A stretch of 64,000 nucleotides of DNA, taken from NCBI GenBank assembly GCA_019635695.1, contig JAHBYZ010000012.1, positions 1 to 64,000 on the forward strand, given 5' to 3'. The number at the start of each line of letters is the position of its first letter. Position 1 is the first letter of the stretch. This stretch comes from Rhizobiaceae bacterium. Lineage in GTDB: Bacteria > Pseudomonadota > Alphaproteobacteria > Rhizobiales > Rhizobiaceae. A program made the position numbers and the translations under genes. The notes under the pieces were generated by a model, which was not told the origin of the DNA, did not search any database, and was given only the letters and a program-made list of their open reading frames with translations. Shown piece by piece: positions 10,679 to 18,565 of the stretch.

Positions 10679-10706
10679 AAAAAAAATGCAAGGCCGAAGC
10701 CTTGCA
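10679..10706 (-). terminator. Rho-independent terminator of the proS-divergent sRNA
   Basis: On the minus strand TGCAAGGC-TTCG-GCCTTGCA forms a perfect 8-bp stem (10687-10694/10699-10706) with a stable UUCG tetraloop, followed directly by eight Ts (10686-10679). No protein-coding gene on the minus strand ends here, so it serves the sRNA. Confidence 0.85.
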
Positions 10707-10831
10707 ATTGAACGCGTCCGATCTTTGCTCCGTTTAGACGGCGGCAGCGGAAACCCGCGCCCAGATCGCATCCTCCCAAGACTTTGACCGCGTAAGGGAG
10801 CGGATTTGTGTTCCGCTCACTCGTTTATGGC
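10679..10831 (-). ncRNA. Small RNA, probable alpha-r9 (Smr9C) family member
   Basis: Seen: a minus-strand transcription unit with no ORF, bounded by a promoter at 10838-10866 and a strong intrinsic terminator at 10679-10706, predicting an RNA of about 150 nt. A 5' hairpin has a perfect 7-bp stem (10812-10818 with 10798-10804). Known, from memory: the Rhizobiales trans-acting sRNA family alpha-r9 (Smr9C of Sinorhizobium meliloti) is roughly 144-158 nt, ends in a conserved intrinsic terminator, and lies next to proS. Size, structure and location all fit. Family membership is inferred from these, not from an alignment. Confidence 0.6.
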
Positions 10832-10837
10832 GGGCAC

Positions 10838-10866
10838 ATTAGACCGATCACGAACGCAATGTCACG
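10838..10866 (-). promoter_or_regulatory. Sigma-70 type promoter for the sRNA
   Basis: On the minus strand CGTGAC (10866-10861) is followed after exactly 17 bases by TCTAAT (10843-10838). This fits a housekeeping alphaproteobacterial promoter. The expected start site is near 10831, which gives the RNA length stated for the sRNA. Confidence 0.5.
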
Positions 10867-11057
10867 GAAAATGTTGCGATTTCGGCCCAATAGATGTGCT
10901 GCGCTGCACAAAGCGGAGACAGCGTTGCACGCTTTCGCGCCAAGCGCACCGCAAGCTCAAGCGACAGGCTTCGCTCGGGTTTCCAATCCGCCTTGAAATG
11001 GCTAAGAAGCCCCACGATTTTCCGGCACCGAAGGCCGATTCCCTTCACGGACACAGC

Positions 11058-12386
11058 ATGCGTCTCTCGCGTTATTTTCTGCCCATCCTCAAGGAAACAC
11101 CCCGCGAGGCCGACATCGTCTCGCACCGACTGATGCTGCGCGCCGGCATGATCCGCCAGCAGGCCGCCGGCTCGTTCTCGTGGCTGCCGCTCGGCAAGCG
11201 CGTGCTCGACAAGGTGTGCGCCATCGTGCGCGAGGAACAGGATCGAGCGGGGGCGCTCGAAATCCTGATGCCGACCATCCAGTCGGCCGATCTGTGGCGC
11301 GAGAGCGGTCGCTACGACGACTACGGCAAGGAGATGCTGCGCATCAAGGACCGGCACGAGCGCGACATGCTCTACGGCCCCACCAACGAGGAGATGGTCA
11401 CGGAGATCTTCCGGTCCTACGTGAAATCCTACCGCGACCTGCCGCTCAACCTCTACCATATCCAGTGGAAATTCCGCGACGAGGTGCGACCGCGCTTCGG
11501 CGTCATGCGTTCGCGGGAATTCTTGATGAAGGATGCCTATTCCTTCGACCTCGACTATGAAGGCGCGCGCGCCGCCTACAACCGCATGTTCGTGTCGTAC
11601 CTGCGCACTTTCGAGCGGGTGGGCCTGAAGTCGATCCCGATGCGCGCGGACACCGGCCCGATCGGCGGCGATCTCTCCCACGAATTCATCATCCTTGCCG
11701 ACACCGGCGAGAGCGCGGTGTTCTGCCACCGCGACTTCCTCGACCTGAAGGTGCCGGACGCCGGCGTGAACTACGCCGACGACGCCGAGATTGCCGGCAT
11801 CGTGAAGGCCTGGACGACGCCTTATGCCGCGACCGACGAGATGCACAACGAGGCGGCATGGGCGAAGATTGGCGAGGGCGACCGGGTCGCCGCGCGCGGC
11901 ATCGAAGTCGGCCATATCTTCCATTTCGGCGAGAAGTATTCGAAGCCGATGGGCGCATCGGTGACCGGCCCCGACGGCAAGGAACACTTCGCCTCGATGG
12001 GCTCCTACGGCATCGGCCCCTCGCGGCTGATCGCCGCCATCATCGAGGCGAGCCACGACGACGCCGGCATCATCTGGCCGGAGAGCGTCGCGCCCTTCGA
12101 CGTGGTCATCATCAACATGAAGGCCGGCGACCCGGACTGCGACCGCGTCTGCGAGACACTTTACAAGGCGCACGAGGCTGCCGGGCTCGACGTGCTCTAT
12201 GACGACACCGACCAGCGGGCAGGCGCAAAGTTCGCGACGGCCGACCTGATCGGCGTGCCTTGGCAGGTCATCGTCGGCCCGCGCGGCGTGGCGGCCGGCG
12301 AGGTCGAAGTCAAGCGCCGCGCGACGGGCGAACGCGACATCAAGAAGATCGAGACGCTGCTGGCCTCGCTGGGACCCAAGACATGA
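11058..12386 (+). CDS. proS: Prolyl-tRNA synthetase
   Basis: A 442-residue class II synthetase that charges tRNA-Pro. The start is placed at [15 protein letters not shown], the usual N-terminus of the short alphaproteobacterial ProRS; the frame is open further upstream but those residues are atypical. [10 protein letters not shown] and [21 protein letters not shown] (motif 2 region) are evident, with [10 protein letters not shown] as motif 3. The length indicates the type lacking a full INS editing domain, in which Ala-tRNA-Pro clearance usually falls to a separate deacylase. The stop overlaps the lolC start by 4 bases (ATGA). Confidence 0.95.
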   Translation: MRLSRYFLPILKETPREADIVSHRLMLRAGMIRQQAAGSFSWLPLGKRVLDKVCAIVREEQDRAGALEILMPTIQSADLWRESGRYDDYGKEMLRIKDRHERDMLYGPTNEEMVTEIFRSYVKSYRDLPLNLYHIQWKFRDEVRPRFGVMRSREFLMKDAYSFDLDYEGARAAYNRMFVSYLRTFERVGLKSIPMRADTGPIGGDLSHEFIILADTGESAVFCHRDFLDLKVPDAGVNYADDAEIAGIVKAWTTPYAATDEMHNEAAWAKIGEGDRVAARGIEVGHIFHFGEKYSKPMGASVTGPDGKEHFASMGSYGIGPSRLIAAIIEASHDDAGIIWPESVAPFDVVIINMKAGDPDCDRVCETLYKAHEAAGLDVLYDDTDQRAGAKFATADLIGVPWQVIVGPRGVAAGEVEVKRRATGERDIKKIETLLASLGPKT

Positions 12387-13663
12387 GCGAAGCGGCGGCG
12401 GCGAAAGGGGCAGGGCCGTTCTCGGCCTTCGAGCGGCTCGTCGCCTGGCGCTATCTGCGTTCGCGGCGCAAGGAGACGGTGATCTCGGTCATCGCCCTGA
12501 TTTCCTTTGTCGGCATCATGCTGGGGGTCGCCACGCTCATCATCGTCATGGCCGTGATGAACGGCTTCCGCACGGAGCTGCTGACCCGCATCCTCGGCAT
12601 CAACGGCCATCTCGTCATCCAGCCGATGGATCGGCCGCTTGACGACTACAATGACGTGGTCAAGCGCATCGAGGGCGTCGAGGGCGTGCGCTACGCCGTT
12701 TCGCTGGTGGAAGGTCAGGTGCTGGCGTCCGGCCGTGTCGGTGCGGGCACTGGCGCGCTGGTGCGCGGCATCAGCGCCGACGATCTCGGAAAGATCGCGC
12801 TGGTGGCCGACAATCTGAACCAGGGGTCGCTGACCGGCTACGCCACCGGCGAGGGCGTGGCCATCGGCCAGCGGATGGCGCAGAATTTGGGGCTGGTGCT
12901 CGGCGACACCATCACTTTGATTTCGCCCGACGGCGACATCACCCCGTTCGGCACGACGCCCCGCGTCAAGGGTTATCCGGTCACGGCGATCTTCGAGATC
13001 GGCATGTCCGAATACGACGCCAACATCGTGTTCATGCCGATTGCGGAGGCGCAGCTCTACTTCAACCAGGAGGGCATCGCCCAGTCGATCGAGGTGTTCG
13101 TCGACAATCCGGACGAGATCGATGCCATCAGGCCGGCGATCGAGGAGGCCACGGGCCGGCAGATTTTCACGGTGGACTGGCGCCAGCGCAACCGCACTTT
13201 CTTCTCCGCGCTTGAGGTCGAGCGCAACGTCATGTTCATGATCCTGACGCTGATCGTGCTGGTGGCCGCGCTCAACATCATCTCCGGCCTCATCATGCTG
13301 GTGAAGGACAAGGGCCACGACATCGCCATCCTGCGCACGATGGGCGCGACGAGCGGCGCGGTTCTGCGCATCTTCTTCATGACCGGGGCAGCGATCGGCG
13401 TTGCCGGCACGCTGGCCGGTGTGGCGCTCGGCGTCGTCGTGTGCCTCAACGTCGAGTCTATCCGCCAGTTCTTCTCCTGGCTTTCCGGCACGGCGCTGTT
13501 CAACCCCGAGCTCTATTTTCTCAGCCAGCTGCCGGCACGCATGGACAGCGGCGAGACGATCTCCGTCGTCATCATGGCGCTGGTGCTTTCCTTCATCGCG
13601 ACGATCTTTCCCGCCTGGCGGGCCGCGAAGCTCGATCCGGTCGAGGCGCTGAGATACGAATGA
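12383..13663 (+). CDS. lolC: Lipoprotein-releasing ABC transporter permease (LolC/LolE family)
   Basis: A 426-residue inner-membrane permease. The N-terminal helix region ([20 protein letters not shown]) and the long periplasmic domain between TM1 and TM2 (about residues 60-270) are typical of LolC/E. Three C-terminal helices with [20 protein letters not shown], the coupling-loop region, follow. With LolD it extracts outer-membrane lipoproteins from the inner membrane. Only one permease gene is present, so it probably acts as a homodimer (LolF-like). The start overlaps the proS stop and its stop overlaps the lolD start, so all three are translationally coupled. Confidence 0.92.
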   Translation: MSEAAAAKGAGPFSAFERLVAWRYLRSRRKETVISVIALISFVGIMLGVATLIIVMAVMNGFRTELLTRILGINGHLVIQPMDRPLDDYNDVVKRIEGVEGVRYAVSLVEGQVLASGRVGAGTGALVRGISADDLGKIALVADNLNQGSLTGYATGEGVAIGQRMAQNLGLVLGDTITLISPDGDITPFGTTPRVKGYPVTAIFEIGMSEYDANIVFMPIAEAQLYFNQEGIAQSIEVFVDNPDEIDAIRPAIEEATGRQIFTVDWRQRNRTFFSALEVERNVMFMILTLIVLVAALNIISGLIMLVKDKGHDIAILRTMGATSGAVLRIFFMTGAAIGVAGTLAGVALGVVVCLNVESIRQFFSWLSGTALFNPELYFLSQLPARMDSGETISVVIMALVLSFIATIFPAWRAAKLDPVEALRYE

Positions 13664-14346
13664 GCGCCGTCAGCCCGGTTCTTGAGCTCGTCGATGTCGG
13701 TCGCCACTACAAGGAGGGGCAGGGCCAGCTGACGATTCTCGAAGGCGCGAGCTTTTCGCTGGCGCCTGGCGAAATGGTTGCGCTGGTGGCGCCTTCCGGA
13801 GCCGGCAAGTCGACGCTGCTGCACTTGGCCGGTTTGCTCGAAATGCCCGACCAAGGCGACGTATTCGTCGCCGGTCGCTCCGCCGGCAGGCTCTCAGACG
13901 ACGAGCGCACGCAGATCCGGCGCAACGAGATCGGCTTCGTCTACCAGTTCCATCACCTCCTGCCGGAATTCACGGCGCTGGAGAACGTGATGATGCCGCA
14001 GATGGTGCGCGGACTGACCGCAGCGGCGGCCGGCGAACGCGCCGCCCAACTGCTCGACTATCTCAAGGTCGGCCACCGCTCCACGCACCGGCCGAGCGAG
14101 CTTTCGGGCGGCGAGCAGCAGCGCGTCGCGATCGCGCGCGCCGTGGCCAACGCGCCGACCGTGCTGCTCGCCGACGAGCCGACGGGCAATCTGGACCCGG
14201 AAACGGCCGGCTATGTCTTCGACGCGCTCGAGGCGCTGGTGCGCCAATCAGGTCTTTCCGCGCTCATCGCCACCCACAACCACCAGCTCGCCGCACGGAT
14301 GGACCGGCGCGTGACGCTGAAGGGCGCCAAGATCGTCGATCTCTGA
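13660..14346 (+). CDS. lolD: Lipoprotein-releasing ABC transporter ATP-binding protein
   Basis: A 228-residue ATPase. Walker A is APSGAGKST, with Ala in the first Gly position as seen in some LolD proteins. The Q-loop lies in [12 protein letters not shown], the signature is [14 protein letters not shown] and Walker B is [15 protein letters not shown]. It powers the LolC-type permease next door. The ATG overlaps the permease stop (AATGAG). Downstream DNA does not continue into another lol gene but into an independently promoted micro-ORF. Confidence 0.94.
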   Translation: MSAVSPVLELVDVGRHYKEGQGQLTILEGASFSLAPGEMVALVAPSGAGKSTLLHLAGLLEMPDQGDVFVAGRSAGRLSDDERTQIRRNEIGFVYQFHHLLPEFTALENVMMPQMVRGLTAAAAGERAAQLLDYLKVGHRSTHRPSELSGGEQQRVAIARAVANAPTVLLADEPTGNLDPETAGYVFDALEALVRQSGLSALIATHNHQLAARMDRRVTLKGAKIVDL

Positions 14347-14424
14347 GCGCCGCCGCTCCGGTCTCCACTCGCTAACCTTCCGTTTACCGTTTTGTCGCCG
14401 GCCCGTGCCGCTGGAACAACGGCG

Positions 14425-14460
14425 CTTGACGAGAGAACAATAATAGAACATATGTAGAAC
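14425..14460 (+). promoter_or_regulatory. Promoter with tandem LexA (SOS) half sites
   Basis: GAAC occurs at 14435-14438, 14446-14449 and 14457-14460, each separated by exactly 7 bases. That makes two overlapping copies of GAAC-N7-GAAC, the reverse complement of the alphaproteobacterial LexA box GTTC-N7-GTTC. The array covers a promoter: CTTGAC at 14425-14430, 17 bases, then ACATAT at 14448-14453. LexA bound here would block RNA polymerase. The arrangement is seen directly; repression by LexA is inferred. By base composition a three-copy in-phase array is not expected by chance in 64 kb. Confidence 0.75.
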
Positions 14461-14483
14461 ATAAAGGGAATTAGGAGGATCTC

Positions 14484-14570
14484 ATGCAGGATATGGTCTA
14501 TGACGTTCTGTCGCTGATGACGATGAGCGGATTCCTCGTGATCGCAGCGGTGTGGATCGGCGCGCTTTGA
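14484..14570 (+). CDS. 28-residue SOS-promoted membrane micro-protein
   Basis: A short ORF with an excellent Shine-Dalgarno sequence (AGGAGG at 14473-14478, 5 bases from the ATG). It begins MQDMVYDVLSLM and ends in a hydrophobic stretch, SGFLVIAAVWIGAL, long enough for one membrane helix; the N-terminus carries two Asp. The LexA-covered promoter about 30 bases upstream suggests DNA-damage induction. Caulobacter SidA (29 residues, blocks septation) and E. coli TisB (29 residues, depolarises the membrane) are functional precedents for SOS-induced single-helix peptides; I claim no homology to either. It may also be reached by read-through from proS-lolCD. Confidence 0.72.
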   Translation: MQDMVYDVLSLMTMSGFLVIAAVWIGAL

Positions 14571-14657
14571 ACGGCGGCCGTCGTGGTGGCGCCCTGTGGC
14601 CTGGGTGCGCGCGCAATGCAGGGAGCGCGGCGGGTCTGACCAGCGCGAAGCGATCCG

Positions 14658-15377
14658 CTAGATGACCGGGCCGAATGTTTCGGCGAACGCAATTTTGAGG
14701 TCGACGTCGAAGTCGGCCATGGAGACCGGAAGGCCGAGGTCGACCAGACTGGTGACGCCGTAACCGGGGATGCCGCACGGCACGATGCCGTTGAAGTGCG
14801 ACAGGTCGGGCTCGACGTTGATGGCGATGCCGTGGAAGCTGACCCAGCGGCGCAGCCGGATGCCGATGGCGGCAACCTTGTCTTCGGCCGGCGAGCCGTC
14901 GGGAAGCGGAGGGCGATCGGGCCGCACGACCCAGACGCCGACGCGGTCGCCGCGGCGCTCGCCACGCACGTTGACGCGCGCCAGCGCGCCGATCAGCCAT
15001 TCCTCGAGTGCGGCGACGAAGGCGCGGACGTCCTCGCGTCGACTCTTCAGATCGAGCATGACGTAGGCCACGCGCTGGCCGGGGCCGTGGTAGGTGTATT
15101 CGCCGCCGCGGCCGGCGGCGTGGACCGGAAAACGGTCGGGTGCCAGAAGGTCGGCCGGCCTGGCGCTGGTGCCGGCCGTGTAGAGCGGCGGGTGCTCGAC
15201 CAGCCAAACCATTTCGCCGGCCGTGCCTTCGCGGATCGCCTCGGCGCGCTGTTCCATGAATGCGAGAGCCTGGTCGTAGGGCGTGAGGCCGGGCTCGACG
15301 CGCCATTCGACCGGGCGTGCCGGCAGGCGCGGAAGGAAGGCCTGCGGGGCTGTGTCGGTGAACTGCCTGGCTTGCAT
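14658..15377 (-). CDS. lipB: Lipoyl(octanoyl) transferase
   Basis: A 239-residue enzyme that moves octanoate from acyl-ACP to lipoyl domains of 2-oxoacid dehydrogenases and GcvH, the first step of lipoate assembly. Motifs seen: [19 protein letters not shown], the Lys-containing [13 protein letters not shown], and [14 protein letters not shown] with the catalytic Cys. The start at 15377 ([11 protein letters not shown]) gives normal family length; the frame is open 90 bases further but without family resemblance. It is convergent with the micro-protein gene and divergent from the MerR regulator. Confidence 0.93.
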   Translation of the reverse strand: MQARQFTDTAPQAFLPRLPARPVEWRVEPGLTPYDQALAFMEQRAEAIREGTAGEMVWLVEHPPLYTAGTSARPADLLAPDRFPVHAAGRGGEYTYHGPGQRVAYVMLDLKSRREDVRAFVAALEEWLIGALARVNVRGERRGDRVGVWVVRPDRPPLPDGSPAEDKVAAIGIRLRRWVSFHGIAINVEPDLSHFNGIVPCGIPGYGVTSLVDLGLPVSMADFDVDLKIAFAETFGPVI

Positions 15378-15496
15378 GGCCACGATATGGGCGTTTGCGG
15401 GATTGGCGTCCAGTGGCGGGCCTGCTTGTCGGCGGGGGCGATGCATCGTGCCGTGGGGCCTGGCCACGAGGAGCCTGGCGCTGGGATCGGGCGCAA

Positions 15497-15512
15497 TTGA
15501 CTTTTACGTAAA
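15497..15512 (+). promoter_or_regulatory. Likely autoregulatory operator/promoter of the MerR gene
   Basis: TTGACT (15497-15502) is followed at once by the perfect 10-base palindrome TTTACGTAAA (15503-15512), about 45 bases upstream of the MerR-family start. MerR proteins bind such dyads in the promoter spacer. No clear -10 element follows at the long 19-20 base spacing, so the exact promoter is uncertain. Confidence 0.4.
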
Positions 15513-15556
15513 CGCCATGCGAATTTCCGGCTTCGAATCCGTGGAGCGAAGCCAAC

Positions 15557-15943
15557 TTGCGAGAGTACTACTCGATCACCGAGCTGACGCGGGAGTTCGA
15601 TATTTCCACCCGTACGCTGCGCTTCTATGAGGACGAGGGACTGATCCAGCCCGTCCGCCGCGGACGTACGCGGTTGTTTCGTCCATCCGACCGGCACCTG
15701 ATCCGGCAGATCATTCGCGGGAGGCGCCTCGGCTTTTCCATCAACGAGATACGGGAGATCATCAAAATCTACCGGGAGCCGCCCGGCGAGGTCGGGCAAC
15801 TCAAGCTGATGATCCGCCGCATTCAGGAGCGGCGCGACGAACTGCGTCAGCGCAGGCGCGATCTCGAGGAGACCCTGACGGAACTCGACACGGCCGAGGA
15901 GGCGTGCGTCGAGCGGCTCGCGGAACTCGGGGTCAATACCTAG
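15557..15943 (+). CDS. MerR family transcriptional regulator (LiuR-like)
   Basis: A 128-residue regulator. The N-terminal winged helix is YYSITELTREFDISTRTLRF with YEDEGLIQPVRRG and RLFRPSDRHLI. A basic coiled-coil dimerisation helix follows (about residues 75-115, rich in R/E). There is no Cys-rich metal-binding tail of the MerR/CueR kind. It resembles the rhizobial group linked to branched-chain amino-acid and fatty-acid catabolism (LiuR), but no liu genes are adjacent, so the target is unknown. The likely start is TTG at 15557, with GGAG about 10 bases upstream and no nearby in-frame ATG. Confidence 0.8.
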   Translation: MREYYSITELTREFDISTRTLRFYEDEGLIQPVRRGRTRLFRPSDRHLIRQIIRGRRLGFSINEIREIIKIYREPPGEVGQLKLMIRRIQERRDELRQRRRDLEETLTELDTAEEACVERLAELGVNT

Positions 15944-16010
15944 CGCTGCCGGACCTGGCGCTGCCCGACTGGCGCCATCGGACTTGGAGTTGCCGGCGCG
16001 CAGGAAGCAC

Positions 16011-16544
16011 CTAGATCCAGCGGCGGACGGCCTTCTGGTAGTCGCGGTAGCGCTTGCCGAATCTTTGCGCGAGATGGTGCTCCTCCGGCACGATGGCAAA
16101 GCGCGTCGTCACGAGCGCGCCGAGCAGCGCGGCTGGCAGCAGCCAGATGACGCCGAAAAGCAGCCCCGCCGACGCGACGACCGTTGCGAAGCCCAGATAG
16201 ATCGGGTTGCGCGACAGGCCGTAAACACCCGCCGTCACGAGATGTTCGCTGCGGCGGTCGGGCCTGACCGTCGTACCTGCCGCCGAGAGCGTACGAACTG
16301 CCGAGAAGACCAGCCCCCCGCCGGCCAGAACGCCGATCGCTCCCAGCGCGAGCAGGATGTCTGAAAGCGGCGAGCCGAGCCATGGCAGCGGCCACAGTAC
16401 ATGCAGCACCACTGCGCCCGCTGCGGCCGCGATGAACGACACAGGCGCCACGGGAAAGCCGGTCGCGCGTTCGCCCGCGCGCTCTTCACCAGATCGCTCT
16501 GCGCCGGATCGCTCCTGGCCTGAACGCCCTTCGCCCGAACTCAT
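16011..16544 (-). CDS. Isoprenylcysteine carboxyl methyltransferase/phospholipid methyltransferase-like membrane protein
   Basis: A 177-residue membrane protein with about four helices and the ICMT/PEMT signature GVYGLSRNPIYLGF, then PEEHHLAQRFGKRYRDYQ. This fold uses SAM to methylate lipids or prenylated cysteine; the bacterial substrate is unknown. Residues 7-29 are a low-complexity repeat (RSGQE, RSGAE, RSGEE, RAGE). The start at 16544 overlaps the stop of the upstream DUF1624 gene (ATGA), so the two are co-translated. A longer frame to 16589 runs inside that gene and is less likely. Confidence 0.82.
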   Translation of the reverse strand: MSSGEGRSGQERSGAERSGEERAGERATGFPVAPVSFIAAAAGAVVLHVLWPLPWLGSPLSDILLALGAIGVLAGGGLVFSAVRTLSAAGTTVRPDRRSEHLVTAGVYGLSRNPIYLGFATVVASAGLLFGVIWLLPAALLGALVTTRFAIVPEEHHLAQRFGKRYRDYQKAVRRWI

Positions 16545-17512
16545 GGCGTGCCGTCCTCCTCCGTCGCGCGTTCCGTCTCCGCCGTGCATTGCCCGGCGAC
16601 CTCACCCAGCCAGCGCCGGATTTCCTCATTCTGGTCCTCGCCAAAGGCTTCGTCCAGCCGGTCGGCTGCGACAACACGATCGACCACGCAGGCGCAGTAG
16701 CGTTCGCAGAAGGCGGCGTCGCGGATGTCCTCGCAACTGCGCGCGCAGGAGCTCTGCAGGCGTTCCGGCGTTGCCTGGTTCGGCGGAGCAAACCACGAAA
16801 AGGCAGCGACCAGTGCAATGAGCACCGGCTGGTGCAGGAGGTAGAACGCCAGGCTGTGGCGGCCGCAGAAGGAGAGCGGCGCGCTCCAGCGCGGTGCGCC
16901 AAGGGCCGCGAGGCGCGCGGGCAGGGCGGTCGGCATGGCGAACGTCGCCGCAGCGATGCCCGCCAGCACGGCGCCGAACCATGGAAACAGCGGGACGTAG
17001 TCGTTGGAACGCGGCAGCACGCTCGACAGGCCCACCCACAAGAGCGGCCACGCGTCGAACAGCGGGTCTCTCAGGAAATGCGGTGCCACGATCACCGCCG
17101 CCGCAACCAGCGCAGTCACCGCGGCCGGCACTCGCAGGAACGGCAGCCCAAGCAAGCTCGCCAGCGCGATCTGGTGCAGGATGCCGAAGAAGATGAAGCT
17201 GTCCGGAAACGCATACCAGGTGGCCAGTGTGATGACCGCGGCGCTTGCGGCAACCATCAGCCAGCGGCGCCAGAAGCCCGGCCAGCGCACCCCCTTGCCG
17301 TGGGCGAGGACGAGGCTGACGCCGACGAGGAACAGAAAGCTGGAAGCGATGCAGCGCGCGAACAGCTTCCAGCCGCCCTCGGCGGTGAGCCCCGGTTCGG
17401 CATAGCCGAAAAATTCGAGGTCCCAGGTGAAATGGTAGACGGCCATCGCCAGCAGCGCGACGCCGCGGGCGATGTCGATGACGGGAATGCGCGGACTTCC
17501 CGCTTGAGCCAT
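16541..17512 (-). CDS. DUF1624/heparan-alpha-glucosaminide N-acetyltransferase-like membrane protein with Cys-rich tail
   Basis: A 323-residue multi-pass protein. It begins MAQAGSPRIPVIDIARGVAL and continues AVYHFTWDLEFFG, the hallmark of DUF1624/HGSNAT-like acyltransferases. Further on come FFGILHQIALASLL and GRHSLAFYLLHQPVLI. After the last helix there is a soluble tail of about 80 residues with five clustered cysteines (CARSCEDIRDAAFCERYCAC), unlike the core family. The start at 17512 has AGGGA just upstream. It is paired with the methyltransferase gene and divergent from the aldo/keto reductase. The acceptor of the acyl group is unknown. Confidence 0.82.
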   Translation of the reverse strand: MAQAGSPRIPVIDIARGVALLAMAVYHFTWDLEFFGYAEPGLTAEGGWKLFARCIASSFLFLVGVSLVLAHGKGVRWPGFWRRWLMVAASAAVITLATWYAFPDSFIFFGILHQIALASLLGLPFLRVPAAVTALVAAAVIVAPHFLRDPLFDAWPLLWVGLSSVLPRSNDYVPLFPWFGAVLAGIAAATFAMPTALPARLAALGAPRWSAPLSFCGRHSLAFYLLHQPVLIALVAAFSWFAPPNQATPERLQSSCARSCEDIRDAAFCERYCACVVDRVVAADRLDEAFGEDQNEEIRRWLGEVAGQCTAETERATEEDGTP

Positions 17513-17565
17513 ATTCCCTACTCCCGAGAATCGCGGCGGCCGCCGCGGCAAGGTGGAGAATGCCG

Positions 17566-18390
17566 ATGCACGCCATTCCTGCCAACGGTGCTCGCATACC
17601 CGCGCTGGGTTTCGGCACATGGACGTTGAAGGGGCGCGTGGCGCGCGATCTGGTGGCGGCGGCGATCGCCACCGGCTGGCGCCATATCGACACGGCCGCG
17701 ATGTATGGCAACGAAGAGGACGTCGGCGCCGGCATCCGCGCCGGCGGTGTGGCGCGAGACCGCCTCTTCGTCACGACCAAGGTGTGGCACACCGACCTTG
17801 CTGCACGCGACCTGCGCCGTTCGGCGCAGGCGAGCCTGAAAAGGCTCGGCCTCGACACGCTCGATCTGCTGCTCGTCCACTGGCCGAACCCGCGCATTCC
17901 GCTGGCCGAGACGATCGGCGCGCTCAACCGGGCGCGCGAGGACGGGCTGACCCGCCATATCGGCGTGTCCAACTTTCCGACCGCGCTGTTTGCCGAGGCG
18001 GTCCGGCTTTCGGACGCACCGCTTGCAGCGAACCAGGTGGAACACCATCCCTATCTCGACCAATCCAAGGTCGCGTCTGCCTGCCGCGCGGCCGGGTCTG
18101 CGCTGATCGGCTACAGTCCGCTTCATCGCGGCGGCGCGCTCCTGAGCGAGGAGCCCGTCGCAGCGGCCGCCGCGGCGCATGGGCGTACCCCGGCCCAGAT
18201 CGTGCTGCGCTGGCATGTGCAGCAGCCGGGCACGGCCGCCATCCCGCGCACCTCGAACCCGGCGCGGCTGGCGGAGAACCTTGAGGTCTTCGATTTCGAT
18301 CTGTCGGCGTCGGAGATGCGGGGCATTTCTGCACTGCAAACGGCGGGTCACCGGTTGTGCGACTACGCCTTCTCGCCGCATTGGGACTGA
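17566..18390 (+). CDS. Aldo/keto reductase
   Basis: A 274-residue NADPH-dependent reductase of the AKR superfamily, AKR5/2,5-diketo-D-gluconate reductase type. The catalytic tetrad is present: Asp and Tyr in HIDTAAMYGNE, Lys in TTKVWH, His in LLLVHWPNP. HIGVSNF and AIPRTSNPARLAENL are the nucleotide-binding signatures. The start is set at 17566 because GGAG (17555-17558) is 7 bases upstream; an ATG at 17560 is too close to it. The substrate cannot be read from the sequence. Confidence 0.9.
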   Translation: MHAIPANGARIPALGFGTWTLKGRVARDLVAAAIATGWRHIDTAAMYGNEEDVGAGIRAGGVARDRLFVTTKVWHTDLAARDLRRSAQASLKRLGLDTLDLLLVHWPNPRIPLAETIGALNRAREDGLTRHIGVSNFPTALFAEAVRLSDAPLAANQVEHHPYLDQSKVASACRAAGSALIGYSPLHRGGALLSEEPVAAAAAAHGRTPAQIVLRWHVQQPGTAAIPRTSNPARLAENLEVFDFDLSASEMRGISALQTAGHRLCDYAFSPHWD

Positions 18391-18565
18391 CTTCGCGCCG
18401 TCCGCATCGTTTACCCGGCGTTAGCGCAGGCTCGATAATCTGTTCTGACGCTGCGTTGCGGCCCTTCCGTCCTCACCTCGTAATTGGGGGCGGCCGGGCG
18501 CAGGCGCGGTCGGCGAGGGAAGCGGCACTGCCGCGGCGCGCCGGCGATGCGTGAGTGGGGGCGGC

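Noticed and set aside
10806-11057. 84-residue N-terminal extension of ProS
   Set aside because: Cys/Arg-rich and unlike any ProRS; the family N-terminus is at 11058, and this stretch overlaps the sRNA promoter region.
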